64,000 nucleotides of DNA from contig KZ111167.1 of assembly GCA_002077045.2 (NCBI GenBank), positions 375,304 through 439,303 on the forward strand, in the 5' to 3' direction. Both the position numbers and the translations under genes were made by a program. Numbering within the stretch: position 1 is the stretch's first letter; each line of letters opens with the position of its first letter. The notes beneath the pieces were generated by a model. The model made no database searches. It was not told the DNA's origin and worked only from the letters and a program-made list of their open reading frames with translations. Shown piece by piece: positions 32,301 through 42,536 of this stretch. Source of the stretch: Rachicladosporium sp. CCFEE 5018 (lineage: Eukaryota; Ascomycota; Dothideomycetes; Cladosporiales; Cladosporiaceae).

Positions 32301-35213
32301 TGCCATACTCGAGACTCCGGCGGGCTCGACTCGCAGGATGCTCTTGGCATGGTGACATCGTTGTCAAGCCTCAATCTCCATAGCTTGACTTTCGCCCTGA
32401 CCACCAGTAGTGGCAGCGGCGGGAATGACAAATCGGATGAGCTTGTTGAGAGTGCGAGGCATCTCCGGCAATGGGATGTAGCATCCTCGCAGCCTGCTAC
32501 GACGAGTGGGGCACGGCTGCTACAAGTCTACCAGGACCTATCTCGCGCGAATGATCGGACGCAAGCATCAGCTTGCGTCAATGCACTCACTCTGGCACAT
32601 GCGTCAGATGCGATTGCTAATGGAGGCTCACAATCCGCAACTCAGCAATGGTACAGCACACTTGCAACGCTGTCAGAAGTCTCTGAACTGGTGTCATGCT
32701 CGAGCCAGTCAGCAGTCGAGGAGCTGTGGCACACTTGGCAGAAGCGACGGGAATGGACCTCCCAGGCAGCATTCGAGGATGTGCATGCATTGCTGGAGAA
32801 TCGCCACACTGCCCTTAGCATTCTCGCAAAGAATACCGCGCTGCGCGAAAATCTGCATATCCCTCTCAATGAGGTGAGACTCTACCAAGCTCAAGCTCTG
32901 CTCCAGTATAGCTCGCTTGCGCGCGCTCAGGGCGCCTTACAGACCGCGATCGGCGCAGCCAACGAAATCAATAACCTCGCAGCTGTTCTACAACCGCTCG
33001 GTCTCGATATACAGGCAGCAGCTAAGCAGGAAGTCGCGACGGTACTATGGGTCAGCGAAGAGCGTGTTACGTCCGTCAAGATGCTACGCGACATCATCGG
33101 CGTTCCCGATACTGGAAACAGCGCCATTCCTGTCGGTAGATCCGGACTACTGGCACAGCTGGGTCAACAATTAGCCGATGCGCGGCTTCAGAAGCCCAGC
33201 GAGATCCTTGACACCTATCTGAAGCCTGCTGTTGCTCAATTGCCGAAATCTGCTCAGGGTGCTGAAGCTGGCACGGTGTACTACACCTTCGCGTCTTTCT
33301 GCGACCAGCAGCTACAGCATCCGGCGAACATCGAAGACTTCAACAGAATAGTCACCATGCGCCAACGGAAACATGACGAGGTACAAGAACTCAAAGCACT
33401 AGCTAAGAAGGCAAGGAAATCTGGATCAAGTGACGATCACGCAAGGCAATTGGGGCAGTCGTCGAGGTGGCTGAAGATCGATGAGGAAGAGCTCGAAAAA
33501 CAGAAGCAGAGCCGACAGACATACCTACTGCAGAGCTTGCAGAACTACCTGCTAGCATTGCAGACCTCGGATGACTATGATATGTGCATACTCCGCTTCT
33601 TCGCACTGTGGCTTGAGAATGCCGACTCCGTAGAAGCGAATATTCTTGTGGCTAAGTATATCCAGGGTGTGCCGTCGTGGAAGTTCGTGGTGCTCATGAA
33701 CCAGATCATGTCTCGATTACAAAAAGACGACTCCAAGTTTCAGGAGATCTTGCTGAAGCTCACCATACGCATGTGCGCCGCACATCCCTATCATGGCGTT
33801 CATCATGTGTATGTGTCAACTAATCAGGCCGCGAAGAGCGCAGCGCAGAAAGATCCGGATGCGCTGTTGCGGTTTGATGCAGCAATTGCGGTCCGCCAAC
33901 AACTCGAGCGCGCGAACAAGGCCTTCTTCGTGAACTTGTTCAGTGCGAGTAGCTCGTATAAGGTGCTTGCTACCCACATGCTGGACCAACACGACAGGCA
34001 GCCTGGAAAGCGACCGTTGTCAAGTATCAACATTGCTCAGACCGTCGCACGCCGCACACCGAATCTCAAGGTACCACCGCCGACCATCGATCTGCCCCTA
34101 CGACCTGATGGAGACTACAAGGATGTGCCTGTCATGGTGCGCTTCGAAGATAAGCTGCAGATAATGAGCGGCAACAGCTCACCCAAAGTGTTGACCGCAT
34201 GGACCTCCGATGGTAGACAGTACAAGCTACTGTTCAAGAGCGGTGGTGACGATCTCCGCCAAGATGCCATCATGGAGCAAGTCTTTGAAGGAGTCAGCAA
34301 CATGCTCAAGAAGCACAAGGCCAGTCGACAGCGCGGTCTGAAGATCCGCACTTACAAAGTTATACCAACGACAGCGCGCTCGGGCATCATGGAATTCGTA
34401 CTCAACACTGTCTGCATCAACGAGTATCTAAGGCCTGCACACGAAAAGTACTACCCTGGTGATCTGAAGTATAGCAAAGCTACAGAGATGGTTCGAAGCG
34501 TTGCAGATCACTCCAACGAAACTCGGGTCAAAGAGTTCCGCAAAGTGTGCGACAACGTGCATCCCGTGATGCGCCACTTCTTCCTGGAGCGCTTCCATGA
34601 TCCCGACGAGTGGTTTGCGAAGCGTACCGCATATGCCCGCACTACCGCGTCGGTCTCCATGCTCGGCCACGTCCTTGGTTTGGGGGATCGCCACGGCCAT
34701 AACATCATGCTTGACGAGCAGAGCGGCGAAGTAGTCCACATTGATCTTGGCATAGCATTCGAGGCTGGTCGTGTGTTGCCAGTGCCCGAGCTCGTCCCCT
34801 TCCGCCTTACACGCGACATCATAGACGGCATGGGCGTTACGAAGACCGAAGGTGTATTCCGTCGTTGCTGTGAGTTCACGATGGACGCCATGCGAGAGGA
34901 CAAAGACAGTATCATGACGCTACTGAATGTGCTCCGCTACGATCCGCTGTACACCTGGACGCTTTCGCCGCTTCGCGCAAAGCGCATGCAACAGCAGCAG
35001 GATGGTGGACAGAATGGCGATGCCGGCGACACGGCGGAAAGCTCGAAGAATGGACAGCAAGACGCGGGAGAGGCTGATAGGGCATTGTCGGTAGTGGAGA
35101 AGAAGCTGGCAAGGAATCTGAGCACAGCAGCTACAGTGAACGAGCTGATACAGCAAGCTACTGATGAGAGGAATCTGGCAACATTGTTTGCTGGATGGGC
35201 CGCTTGGTTTTGA
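26356..35213 (+). CDS. TEL1: Serine/threonine protein kinase Tel1 (ATM) (copy A)
   Basis: PI3K-related checkpoint kinase acting at double-strand breaks and telomeres in the nucleus. Exon 1 is 26356-26395 and exon 2 is 26446-35213, with a 50-nt intron; 2,935 residues. The N-terminal TAN motif is visible at residues 24-35 (RGEALADLKHIL). A long HEAT-repeat solenoid follows, then the FAT region. The kinase domain begins near residue 2590 with GGDDLRQDAIMEQVF. It has the catalytic loop LGLGDRHGHNIMLD and the DFG-equivalent HIDLGIAFE. The VPFRLTRDIIDGMGVTKTEG and FRRCCEFT segments are characteristic of ATM/Tel1 rather than ATR/Mec1. The C-terminus is a FATC domain ending ATLFAGWAAWF. A Gln/Asn/Gly-rich linker sits between kinase and FATC. 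Confidence 0.96.
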
Positions 35214-35590
35214 GGAGCTGCGCGAAGATATTACGAACCCGTAAGATCTCCCAAAGATGGACTCCGCCCATCTTTGGGACCGCTTCTCCGAATGTGTACG
35301 AAGTGCAACGCTGCCGGTATTTTGTCGACTGTGTGACGCTGTTGTAGAAGTGCAAGTTTGTCAGAGCCGAGTGACCTCAATACATTGGGACAGATCGGAG
35401 CCCACGAAGTGTACTGAGACGAGTCTAAGTCCCACAAGGGAAGATATGGACGCTGTAGTGGAGACGTACTAGTTCGTGGCAGAACGGCGTCTCGGACCGC
35501 CGGCGAAGACACATATCGTCGTCGAGTCACTATGTCACTCATGTGCAGAAGTCTCTCAAAGTAACATCATGAACGAATGAAGAAAGAAGT
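35214..35590. other. Intergenic between TEL1 and the second tRNA-like cluster
   Basis: 377 bases downstream of TEL1; no protein-coding signal. Confidence 0.5.
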
Positions 35591-35766
35591 AGGACATTGG
35601 AGGATTCGAACCTCCAATCTCCCCGTCGAAGTATGAGGCTCGACACCCGGCCCCTTTTCAGCCTTGCGGGCAGCCGATGAATCACAAGGACAATCGCAAG
35701 CGCGGCATGGGGAATCCCAGCAAGTGCACACTCCTCCGAGGCGCACTACCATTGTGCCAAATGCCC
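35591..35766 (-). ncRNA. tRNA-like Pol III element E1 with a long anticodon-loop insert
   Basis: 176 nt. Acceptor GGGCATT/AATGTCC is closed (7/7, one G-U). D arm GCAC-AATGGTA-GTGC is perfect. Anticodon stem CCTCG/CGGGG is closed across an insert of about 105 nt. The variable loop is AGATT. T arm GGAGG-TTCGAAT-CCTCC is perfect and is a consensus B box. Position 33 is A, not T. Downstream T-runs are only TTT. The insert is not obviously related to those of A1-A3. Confidence 0.6.
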
Positions 35767-35880
35767 TCGAGATGAACGAATTTAAGTGAACCATTGCTTC
35801 GGGACCTCGTACAAACCTGAGACCGGGAGAGCAAGTGATACTGCACAGCGGCATCGCACAGCGCACTCATATGGCGGAAT

Positions 35881-36008
35881 GAACTGTACGAGATTCGAAT
35901 TCGCGACCTCACCCCTCCTGTACTGACGAGAAGACCAGGGCATCCCCGAAAGAGGCGATGGGCGCCACTCTCTAGGAGTGACGGGGCAGGCTCGAGGCTG
36001 CCAAGTTC
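35881..36008 (-). ncRNA. Degenerate tRNA-like element E2
   Basis: D stem GCAG/CTGC is closed, acceptor pairing is reduced to GAACT/AGTTC, and the T arm GCGAA-TTCGAAT-CTCGT pairs 4/5. Between them lies GCGCCCATCGCC (35954-35965 on the opposite strand) followed by GGGATGCC, the same insert motif as in A1-A3. It is probably a decayed member of the family. Confidence 0.4.
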
Positions 36009-36059
36009 GTTCTACGTCTGGCGCAGCGGGGGGAGAGATCTATAGAAAGCTTTACTTCA

Positions 36060-36230
36060 AGCCTGCGAGAGGATCGAACCCGTCACCTTGCTTGACCCAA
36101 AAGCTCGCAAGCCACCAACGCTGTCAAAAAGTACGAGCTATGAAGGAGTCGAACCACCGACCTCACCCAAGCCGGACGACAATGAAGCGCCGAGACCACC
36201 CGTGAGGGTGGTCAGCATGCCGCACTCTAA
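36060..36230 (-). other. Further tRNA-like remnants (E3 and E4)
   Basis: Two more B-box-like sites on the minus strand: GGGTTCGATCC near 36,070 and GGTTCGACTCC near 36,150, the latter preceded by TGAGGTC as in E2. Between E3's D-arm-like GCTC/GAGT and its B box is a perfect 8-bp hairpin with a 4-base loop (36194-36213). Acceptor stems cannot be closed convincingly. Confidence 0.35.
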
Positions 36231-36864
36231 GGAGCAGCTGGCAGCCTATGCCGTACGGCGACGGCGCCTGGGGGTCACTTCATGTCAGTACCGTGGGTAT
36301 GTGATTCCACTACACCAACAGCCCTTATTGACGAGAACACCCGTGAATTGAATATGACCACTTTCAAACGTCCCTAGCACCTCCTCAGACTGTCGGCCGC
36401 GCAGACGGGCAAGAGGCACCTCACTGACAACGATTCCATTTCCCGTCTGATACTCTGACGGAGGATAGCACGGGGATATAAACTCGTGTGACGTGGTCGG
36501 ATCGTCGCTTGACTTACAATACGCATGATATCCAGCCACAATATCAAACAGTACGTGAGTGGGTTACTGAAGTGCGATTGATGGAGGGGAGTGCGTGGTG
36601 CAGCAGGGCCGCACCTTCTTCGCCAGTCCGTCCTGACTACCTTGTGCTGTGAACTCTGCGCTCAGGCCTCCTCGAGCTATCTAAGCAGTCACGCCGCGCC
36701 GGGACACCACGACCACCTGTTGTACGCGTTAAGACCGCACGCTCTGCATCGAATCGCTATCAAGCCATACAGCAGCCTGCTCCCCCCTCGGCCGTGTCAG
36801 CCGCCCTAGAGACAGTGCAGTGTAACTCCACCGCATCCGACGATTCACCACCGGCACCTCCAAG
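36231..36864. other. Intergenic upstream of the fourth F-box locus
   Basis: 634 bases. An 84-codon minus-strand frame (36285-36539) is open but has no family features. Otherwise only the probable promoter of the F-box locus. Confidence 0.4.
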
Positions 36865-37537
36865 ATGTCAGCTGCCATTACACTTTTCGCTCTCTCCGAG
36901 CTGGTCGAGCAGATCTTGTACCATGCCACTTTGGCAAACATCCTACGATCACAGCGCGTAAACACAACCTTCAAGCGCGTCATCGATGAAACGCCTCGCC
37001 TTCAGGAAAAGCTGTTCTTCAGAGCAATCAGACCCTACGACTCAAAGGGAAATGAGGTCGAAGCAAAATGCAACGAGGTCTTGCTTCAGGCTTTCGGCGA
37101 CCTTCAGTATTGTTCGTTGAAGCATACCATCAAGTCCAAGACCACCACCGACGTACGCTATGTAACAGATCAAGACTTCCGCCTTCACTTTACCTGCCCG
37201 AAAGACCGGCGCAAGACCCTCAAGCCGGGCTCATGGCAGCGCATTGCTACTGAATCCCCCCCAGCATAGACATCTGACTGTAGAGGCTAGTGTGACGGAG
37301 TGGCGGAGTACCCGAGGCGGGAGGCAGTTGGGTAGGCGGAGAGATTTGGACCAGAAGAAGGAGAATCCGGCAATGCTCAAGACGCTCAAGACGCTGATGG
37401 CTGAGATGAGGAAGCAGTCGCGCATCGTCAGGGGAGTGGCGTTTCCGAATGATCTGCCAGAGGAGGCAACTGCGAGTGATGGAACAGGTGGCGAAGTGGA
37501 CTTAGCGCTCCGTCCGGCTGCTTCTCCGAGCGTCTGA
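36865..37537 (+). pseudogene. F-box-like protein, locus 4: frame broken in a run of seven C
   Basis: Opens MSAAITLFALSELVEQIL, then LRSQRVNTTFKRVI and LQEKLFFRAIRP, as in loci 1-3, with the middle region ending LKPGSWQRIATES. The frame then stops at 37269. The expected C-terminal region (LTVEASVTEW ... LKTLMAEMRKQ) follows at once in the next frame and ends at 37537. The switch falls on CCCCCCC at 37256-37262. One base fewer there would give about 223 residues, the family length, so this is either a real frameshift or a homopolymer sequencing error. Confidence 0.65.
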
Positions 37538-37852
37538 AGCTCAGTATGCGCTGCCGTAGGTCTGGCTACGGTACTTCCATGCTACGTGCTATGCGAGCGA
37601 GAGACTCGGTTAGGAAAGATCACCGGGTTGCACAGATTAGAAGGTAGTTGCCATCTCGACGAATGGTGCCGTCAAATTGCCGATCGCCAGCAGGCTCAAG
37701 AGGTAATGGGAAGGTACTCAAGTTTGCGAAGAAGGAAGGCGCTTACAGTAGAACAGAGCCGTAACGTCTACGGCTTCATTGCCGCTCATGAATTGCAGAC
37801 GTCAGCGAACCACCCAAGCGACCTTCAGCGATCATCAGCCATCACATGTATC
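37538..37852. other. Intergenic between F-box locus 4 and SCC3
   Basis: 315 bases between convergent genes; no feature seen. Confidence 0.5.
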
Positions 37853-40800
37853 TTACACCTCCATCCCATCCTGCTCCCCATCCTCAATCTCATCCTCCAT
37901 CTCGTCCTCCGCCACAATAGCATTACTCTTCGCGCTCTTCTTACTCTTGACCGGTGCCTTCAACCTGCCTACACCACCAGCCTTCACCTTCTTCCCTCCC
38001 TTCGCCTTCCCCTCAACTTTCCCTTCCTCAAAGTACTCACACACAGCCGCAAAGTTCTTGCCAAGCTTCGCCTTGTTGCGCTCGATGCGCTTGCGTGCAT
38101 CAGGCGTGATTGTGCCACCGAGGATGGCGATGACGAGTCGACCGGTAAGGGCGCAGAGGCGTTCTTCTGCGAGCAGGGTGGCAAGGAGCTTGCTTTCGCG
38201 CTTTTGCTGCGAGGGACCTTGGGACTGCGATTGTGTGTTGCCGTCCTCGTCTTCGGAATCAGACTCGGGATCGCTCATCAGGTCTTCGACTTCTTCGCCC
38301 TCTGTCTCGGCGGGGTCTTCGAGCTTCCGACCAGACAGCTTCGTGTAGTTCTTCTCTGCCGCTGCAAACACCCGCAAGATGAGTGCCTCAGCTGTGGTGT
38401 CAAGCTCCATGCAAAGCACTGTATAGTCGTCGCTCGCTCCCGGCCTTGGCTTCAGACTCCTGAGAGACAGCGCAGCGGCGTACAGGTCTAGCATATGTCC
38501 AGCTGCTGCAGCGCAGACTTCCTCGCCAGGCTTTCTCGAGCCTAGAACGTCTTTCAAAGCATCAGAGATGTTATCTCGCCGCATCGCAAGAGCCTCAAGT
38601 TCCTCATACGTGGGCTCTGGAGCAGCGAGAGAAGTCATGGTCTGTGACAGCGTCTTCACTTTCCACTGAAAGTAGAACAGCGCTGATTGAGCCGCGAGTA
38701 GAGCGATCTTGTCCACGAGCACGGGATCGGCGGACGTCGATTGGCCAGGAACAGCATGTCGGATGACGGCAATGATCGCGTCGATTGGGGCAGACGCAGC
38801 GGAGCTTGGAGGGCTACTTTCGCCAGCAGCGTCAGCGGTAAGCTCGAGAGGAACGGCGCAGTCGGAGACCTGGCTCAAATGCAGAATGCGTAGTAAGTTG
38901 CTTTGCAAAGCGGGGAGGTCTCGAGGCGGGTGCTTGCGGTCCTTGGCTGACATCGTCGAGGGTAGGATCTCCGAGAAGTTGCGGATCACGTCCGTCCAGA
39001 GGCTCTGGATCTTCTCGTCCGTCAACTCATCAAGATCGACGTGGGTCTTAGCGTGCAGTATAGCGTTGCTGGCAGGCGCGAGTACATTGTCGGTACCATG
39101 CGACATGAATTGCTTGCTAACATTGTCGAACAGTGCGCTGAGCGTCGCTGAATCCTGTCGCAATGCATGTAGAGGAGGTGATGCAAAGATGGCTCCAATT
39201 CGCAGGACAGCGGCGGCAGCGTCGGGCGAGTCGCCATACTTTTTGAATAGTCGAGGGACCGTGGAAGAGAGCGTGGTGGCAGATTCGTCCAAGTCATCCT
39301 GCAAATCACTCTTCTGCTTCTTCGTGAGCTTCGTCTTAGTCGAGGAGATCTTCTCGGCTGTGTCGAGGAGATCGCGTCTGGCGGCAGTGTTCAGCACTGC
39401 GAATAGCGCAATCTGCTCCTGCTCGGTAAGTGTCGCCTCTTCTTTGAACTGCGCAAGCGTGTCATCACCAGCGCCGTTCGCAGCGCTCGCAGCGGGCTCG
39501 TACAGGAGATACCCAGCAAGCATCTGCCAATCCTGAAGCTCCTTCGTACAGTCATACAGCGCTTCGGCAGCCTGCGAAAACCGGTTCTCAGCTCCCACCG
39601 CATGCAGCACGAGTCCAGCTTCGCCATGCTGGCGCTCGATCTGACTCGGCAGTGCCTGCTCGTTGTCGTATATGCACAGCATCTCGGCCAGACACTTCAA
39701 CTTCAGCCAAGCGGCTCTTGGAGCATCATAGCTATCGTCACTGACTTCGGGCAAACTCTCTTCCAAGGCTTCCAGCCCCCCGAGGTCGTCCAGCTTCGCG
39801 GTGTAGGTTTCGTGAATCGTTGCTGAGAGGAATGTAGATACAGTCTTGCGTACTTTCGGATCTGCATCGAACACGAGCCGTACAACAGCATCGATGTCAT
39901 CTGGCTCGAGCAAGCCATGTTCACGCAAGAGATCCAGCAGATCAACGCCTAACGCTCGCACATTGGATTCGGCGTCTGAAGTTGCGATCTCGACCATTCG
40001 TGATCTGAATCGGTCAGTGAAGTTCTTCAATCCTCCCACCATGTCTCGCAGCTTGTACAAGCGGATGAGCTGTTTCAGCACTTCGAGTCGTGTCGGGGCA
40101 GAAGTGTCACTCAGCAGCCAGCCCATGTATCGCAAGTGCGAACCGTCAAGGAACACACCAGGTACGGTCACGACCCAGTCGCCCAACGCTTCGACGCATT
40201 CGCGGCGAATGGCTGCGTCAATGTCGCGGTATCGGTGGACGAACACGGTGTCGAACCAGTCTTTCAGCAGAGCTTCTACGAACTCTTCCACCTTGCCTGC
40301 CTCTTTCGCCTTGGCGTCCATAGCCTTGACACGCTCCTTGTTGACATTCTTCTTCTGCCTCTCGCCATCGGCTTGCCTTCGGTCCTTTGCCGCCTTCTCC
40401 GTAGTGTCCCGCGCCACTCCACAAAGTGAAGTGAGGATGCCCAGTGAGACGACTGTCGCCGTATGGCGAAAGGGTCGGTTAGCAGCGGTCGACATTGTGG
40501 AGAACCAGACTTGCAGATTCTCGATCAGCTCCGGCTGCGTGTACAGCACATTATCTGCTGCAATGGACTTGATGAGTACGTCCAAGAACCCAGTAACGCC
40601 GTGCTTGACTGTGGTGGCGAACTTACCCTTCGCCATAAGCGGGTAGTCAGTTGGATTCGATGCCTGGTACTCCTCCATCAGATCTGTAATTCGACCCGTG
40701 ACTGCATCCGGGTCCTCTACATCATGTTCATTGACTTTGCTGTTACAGCCAGCAGATTTCAGCACAAAGTTGACCACTTGGGCCACGCCTTCGGCCTCGT

Positions 40801-41290
40801 TGTCTTGGAACACCTGTCGCCACTCGGTGGCGATCTTCTGCAAGTCCTCATTGTGCGCGAAAACCTTAGCAAAAAGACCACCTGCCTCTTCAGCATCCAG
40901 GGTATCCAGCTGCTTTGCTTTCTTCGGCGCACGTTTCAATGCGCCACGGATCGGAAGTGTCGTCGCGCCATTCACTCGTGGCTTCTTCGCCACTGGCTTC
41001 TTTGTGCTTGCCGCCTTAGCTCGTCGTGATCTTGCCTTCTGTTCGCGAAGCTCCTCTTCGTCAGGCTCATCGTCGCTCTGTGGCAGGTCCTCGTCCGAGA
41101 CGTAGTCTTCGGGCATTTGCACGTCGCCATCATCATCGACCTCTTCGCCATTCTCCTGTCGCTTCCGCTTGTTCGACCCGGGAGCGGGCGAAGAGTTATA
41201 GAGTGTTTCTGGCTGCTTTCTGACGCGTCCAGATGCGCGGACTCCATTTGTGGCTTCTGCCGGTGAGGAAGGAGCTAGCGACGAAGACAT
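37853..41290 (-). CDS. SCC3: Cohesin subunit SCC3/STAG (IRR1 in yeast)
   Basis: Subunit that loads and holds the cohesin ring on chromatin. 1,145 residues in one exon from the ATG at 41290 (MSSSLAPSSP). The frame is open 43 codons further up with other ATGs, so the start is not certain. The N-terminus is acidic and Lys-rich with likely nuclear signals (SNKRKRQE, KKPVAKKPRVN). The STAG region follows (GGLFAKVFAHNEDLQKIATE, then KSAGCNSKV). The stromalin conserved domain lies around residues 345-430 (DWFDTVFVHRYRDID, RYMGWLLSD, VLKQLIRLYK). HEAT-type helices follow, and a Lys-rich and then acidic tail closes the protein (VEDEMEDE-type). Single copy in the window; divergent from ureD. Confidence 0.93.
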   Translation of the reverse strand: MSSSLAPSSPAEATNGVRASGRVRKQPETLYNSSPAPGSNKRKRQENGEEVDDDGDVQMPEDYVSDEDLPQSDDEPDEEELREQKARSRRAKAASTKKPVAKKPRVNGATTLPIRGALKRAPKKAKQLDTLDAEEAGGLFAKVFAHNEDLQKIATEWRQVFQDNEAEGVAQVVNFVLKSAGCNSKVNEHDVEDPDAVTGRITDLMEEYQASNPTDYPLMAKGKFATTVKHGVTGFLDVLIKSIAADNVLYTQPELIENLQVWFSTMSTAANRPFRHTATVVSLGILTSLCGVARDTTEKAAKDRRQADGERQKKNVNKERVKAMDAKAKEAGKVEEFVEALLKDWFDTVFVHRYRDIDAAIRRECVEALGDWVVTVPGVFLDGSHLRYMGWLLSDTSAPTRLEVLKQLIRLYKLRDMVGGLKNFTDRFRSRMVEIATSDAESNVRALGVDLLDLLREHGLLEPDDIDAVVRLVFDADPKVRKTVSTFLSATIHETYTAKLDDLGGLEALEESLPEVSDDSYDAPRAAWLKLKCLAEMLCIYDNEQALPSQIERQHGEAGLVLHAVGAENRFSQAAEALYDCTKELQDWQMLAGYLLYEPAASAANGAGDDTLAQFKEEATLTEQEQIALFAVLNTAARRDLLDTAEKISSTKTKLTKKQKSDLQDDLDESATTLSSTVPRLFKKYGDSPDAAAAVLRIGAIFASPPLHALRQDSATLSALFDNVSKQFMSHGTDNVLAPASNAILHAKTHVDLDELTDEKIQSLWTDVIRNFSEILPSTMSAKDRKHPPRDLPALQSNLLRILHLSQVSDCAVPLELTADAAGESSPPSSAASAPIDAIIAVIRHAVPGQSTSADPVLVDKIALLAAQSALFYFQWKVKTLSQTMTSLAAPEPTYEELEALAMRRDNISDALKDVLGSRKPGEEVCAAAAGHMLDLYAAALSLRSLKPRPGASDDYTVLCMELDTTAEALILRVFAAAEKNYTKLSGRKLEDPAETEGEEVEDLMSDPESDSEDEDGNTQSQSQGPSQQKRESKLLATLLAEERLCALTGRLVIAILGGTITPDARKRIERNKAKLGKNFAAVCEYFEEGKVEGKAKGGKKVKAGGVGRLKAPVKSKKSAKSNAIVAEDEMEDEIEDGEQDGMEV

Positions 41291-41610
41291 GTTGGTCAGA
41301 AGACGGTCTGGCATATCGCGCGCTGCGAATGTGTTGCGATAGACCCGTGGCTTATGAGTGCGATATACATGTATGTTGGTGATGAGATGAAGTGCAAGAC
41401 GCGAACTCGACGCGTTCAAGGCCCCACTTTGACTCTAATTACAGTGTTTGGCCGGCCGTAGCGACTGGTCTGTGAAGATAAGACATCGCATTTGACATAC
41501 ATATATACCTGACGCATTGCACTCAGAGCTGAGACAGAATTCAAGTTGGAAGATCGAAGACGGCTCCTTGCAACATGCCGCCTCGATAGCATCACGCCAC
41601 CTGGACTTCA
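41291..41610. promoter_or_regulatory. Divergent SCC3/ureD intergenic region
   Basis: 320 bases between divergent genes. A TATA-like ATATATA at 41501-41507 lies about 104 bases upstream of the ureD ATG. Its use as a TATA box is inference. Confidence 0.35.
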
Positions 41611-42436
41611 ATGTCCTCGCCCTTCAAGTCCTCCGCCTCTCAACCCGGCAATGGCTCCATCCATCTTGGCTTGCTGCCACCTAGCACTCCCAGGCTCAAG
41701 ACATCGAGCTATCAGTATCCACTGAAGCTAGTCTCGCCATCGCCGTCTCATCTGCCAGATGAGGCTCAGACACTGGTCCATACGGTCTATCTCCTTACGT
41801 ACGGTGGTTGTCTTGTAGCCGGAGATGCCATTGACCTCAATGTTACGCTCGATGCAATCACACGATTGGTCTTGCTCACGCAAGGCAGCACGAAGCTGTT
41901 CAAGTCTCCCGGCCGGGATGTAGTCAGCAAGCAGAGTATGAACGTTACTTTGGCATCCGCCTCAGCACTATGCTACTTGCCTGATCCGGTGCAGCCGTTC
42001 GAACAGAGCTGTTTCGAGCAGAAGCAGACTTACACGCTGCTTCCGTCTGACAGCAACGGTCCGACAGGTAACCTCTGCGTGCTGGACTGGGTCTGCAATG
42101 GCCGGCCGGCTAATGGCGAAAATTGGTCCTTCCTGCGATATGGCAGCCGGAACGAGATCTACGTCGCTCAACCCGATGGCAAGCGCCGGCTGCTGCTGAG
42201 AGACAACATGCTCATGGATGACGGCGGTGTGACTAACTCCATTAAGTCTCGCATGGACAGCCAAGGTGTCATTGGCACATTGATCTTGCACGGCGCTTTG
42301 CTTACCAAGCTTGGTCACTTCTTCATGGATGAGTTTAAGCTGCTCCCTCGAATCGGAGGCAGGAAGTGGGATAGCGGGAGCGAGAGCGGGGACGAAGATG
42401 TCGATGAAGCTACGCAAAGGCGTGCAGTCAGGCAGC
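41611..42436 (+). CDS. ureD: Urease accessory protein UreD, truncated by the assembly gap
   Basis: Chaperone needed to deliver nickel to apo-urease together with UreF and UreG. 275 residues are visible before the N run. Family features include LVHTVYLLTYGGCLVAGD, LTQGSTKLFKS, the MNVTLASASALCYLPDPVQPF segment, and GTLILHGALL then FFMDEFKLLPRIGGRKWDSG near the present end. Fungal UreD has roughly another 70-100 residues, which would lie in the gap or be absent. The ATG at 41611 gives a normal N-terminus. The sequence after the gap is unrelated to ureD. Confidence 0.9.
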
Positions 42437-42536
42437 NNNNNNNNNNNNNNNNNNNNNNNNNNNNNNNNNNNNNNNNNNNNNNNNNNNNNNNNNNNNNNNN
42501 NNNNNNNNNNNNNNNNNNNNNNNNNNNNNNNNNNNN
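42437..42536. other. Assembly gap of exactly 100 N
   Basis: A round number of N is the usual placeholder for a scaffold gap of unknown length. It interrupts ureD on the left. On the right the sequence resumes in the middle of the second copy of the oxidoreductase gene, so the two sides share no gene. Confidence 0.95.

Larger units (their letters stand above)
11227..32473. repeat. Copy A of a 21-kb duplicated segment
   Basis: This stretch and 42537-64000 align from end to end in the same orientation with the same gene order: oxidoreductase, Cys/His-rich protein, TOM22, three F-box loci, three tRNA-like elements, GCV3, MRP17, NUP192, TEL1. Copy A continues past both ends of the match because copy B is cut by the N gap on its left and the window edge on its right. 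Coding differences are mostly substitutions. Indels concentrate in introns, intergenic DNA and the tRNA-like inserts. Confidence 0.97.

Noticed and set aside
36285..36539. 84-codon minus-strand frame next to the tRNA-like cluster
   Set aside because: No conserved motif, no second copy to compare, length compatible with chance.
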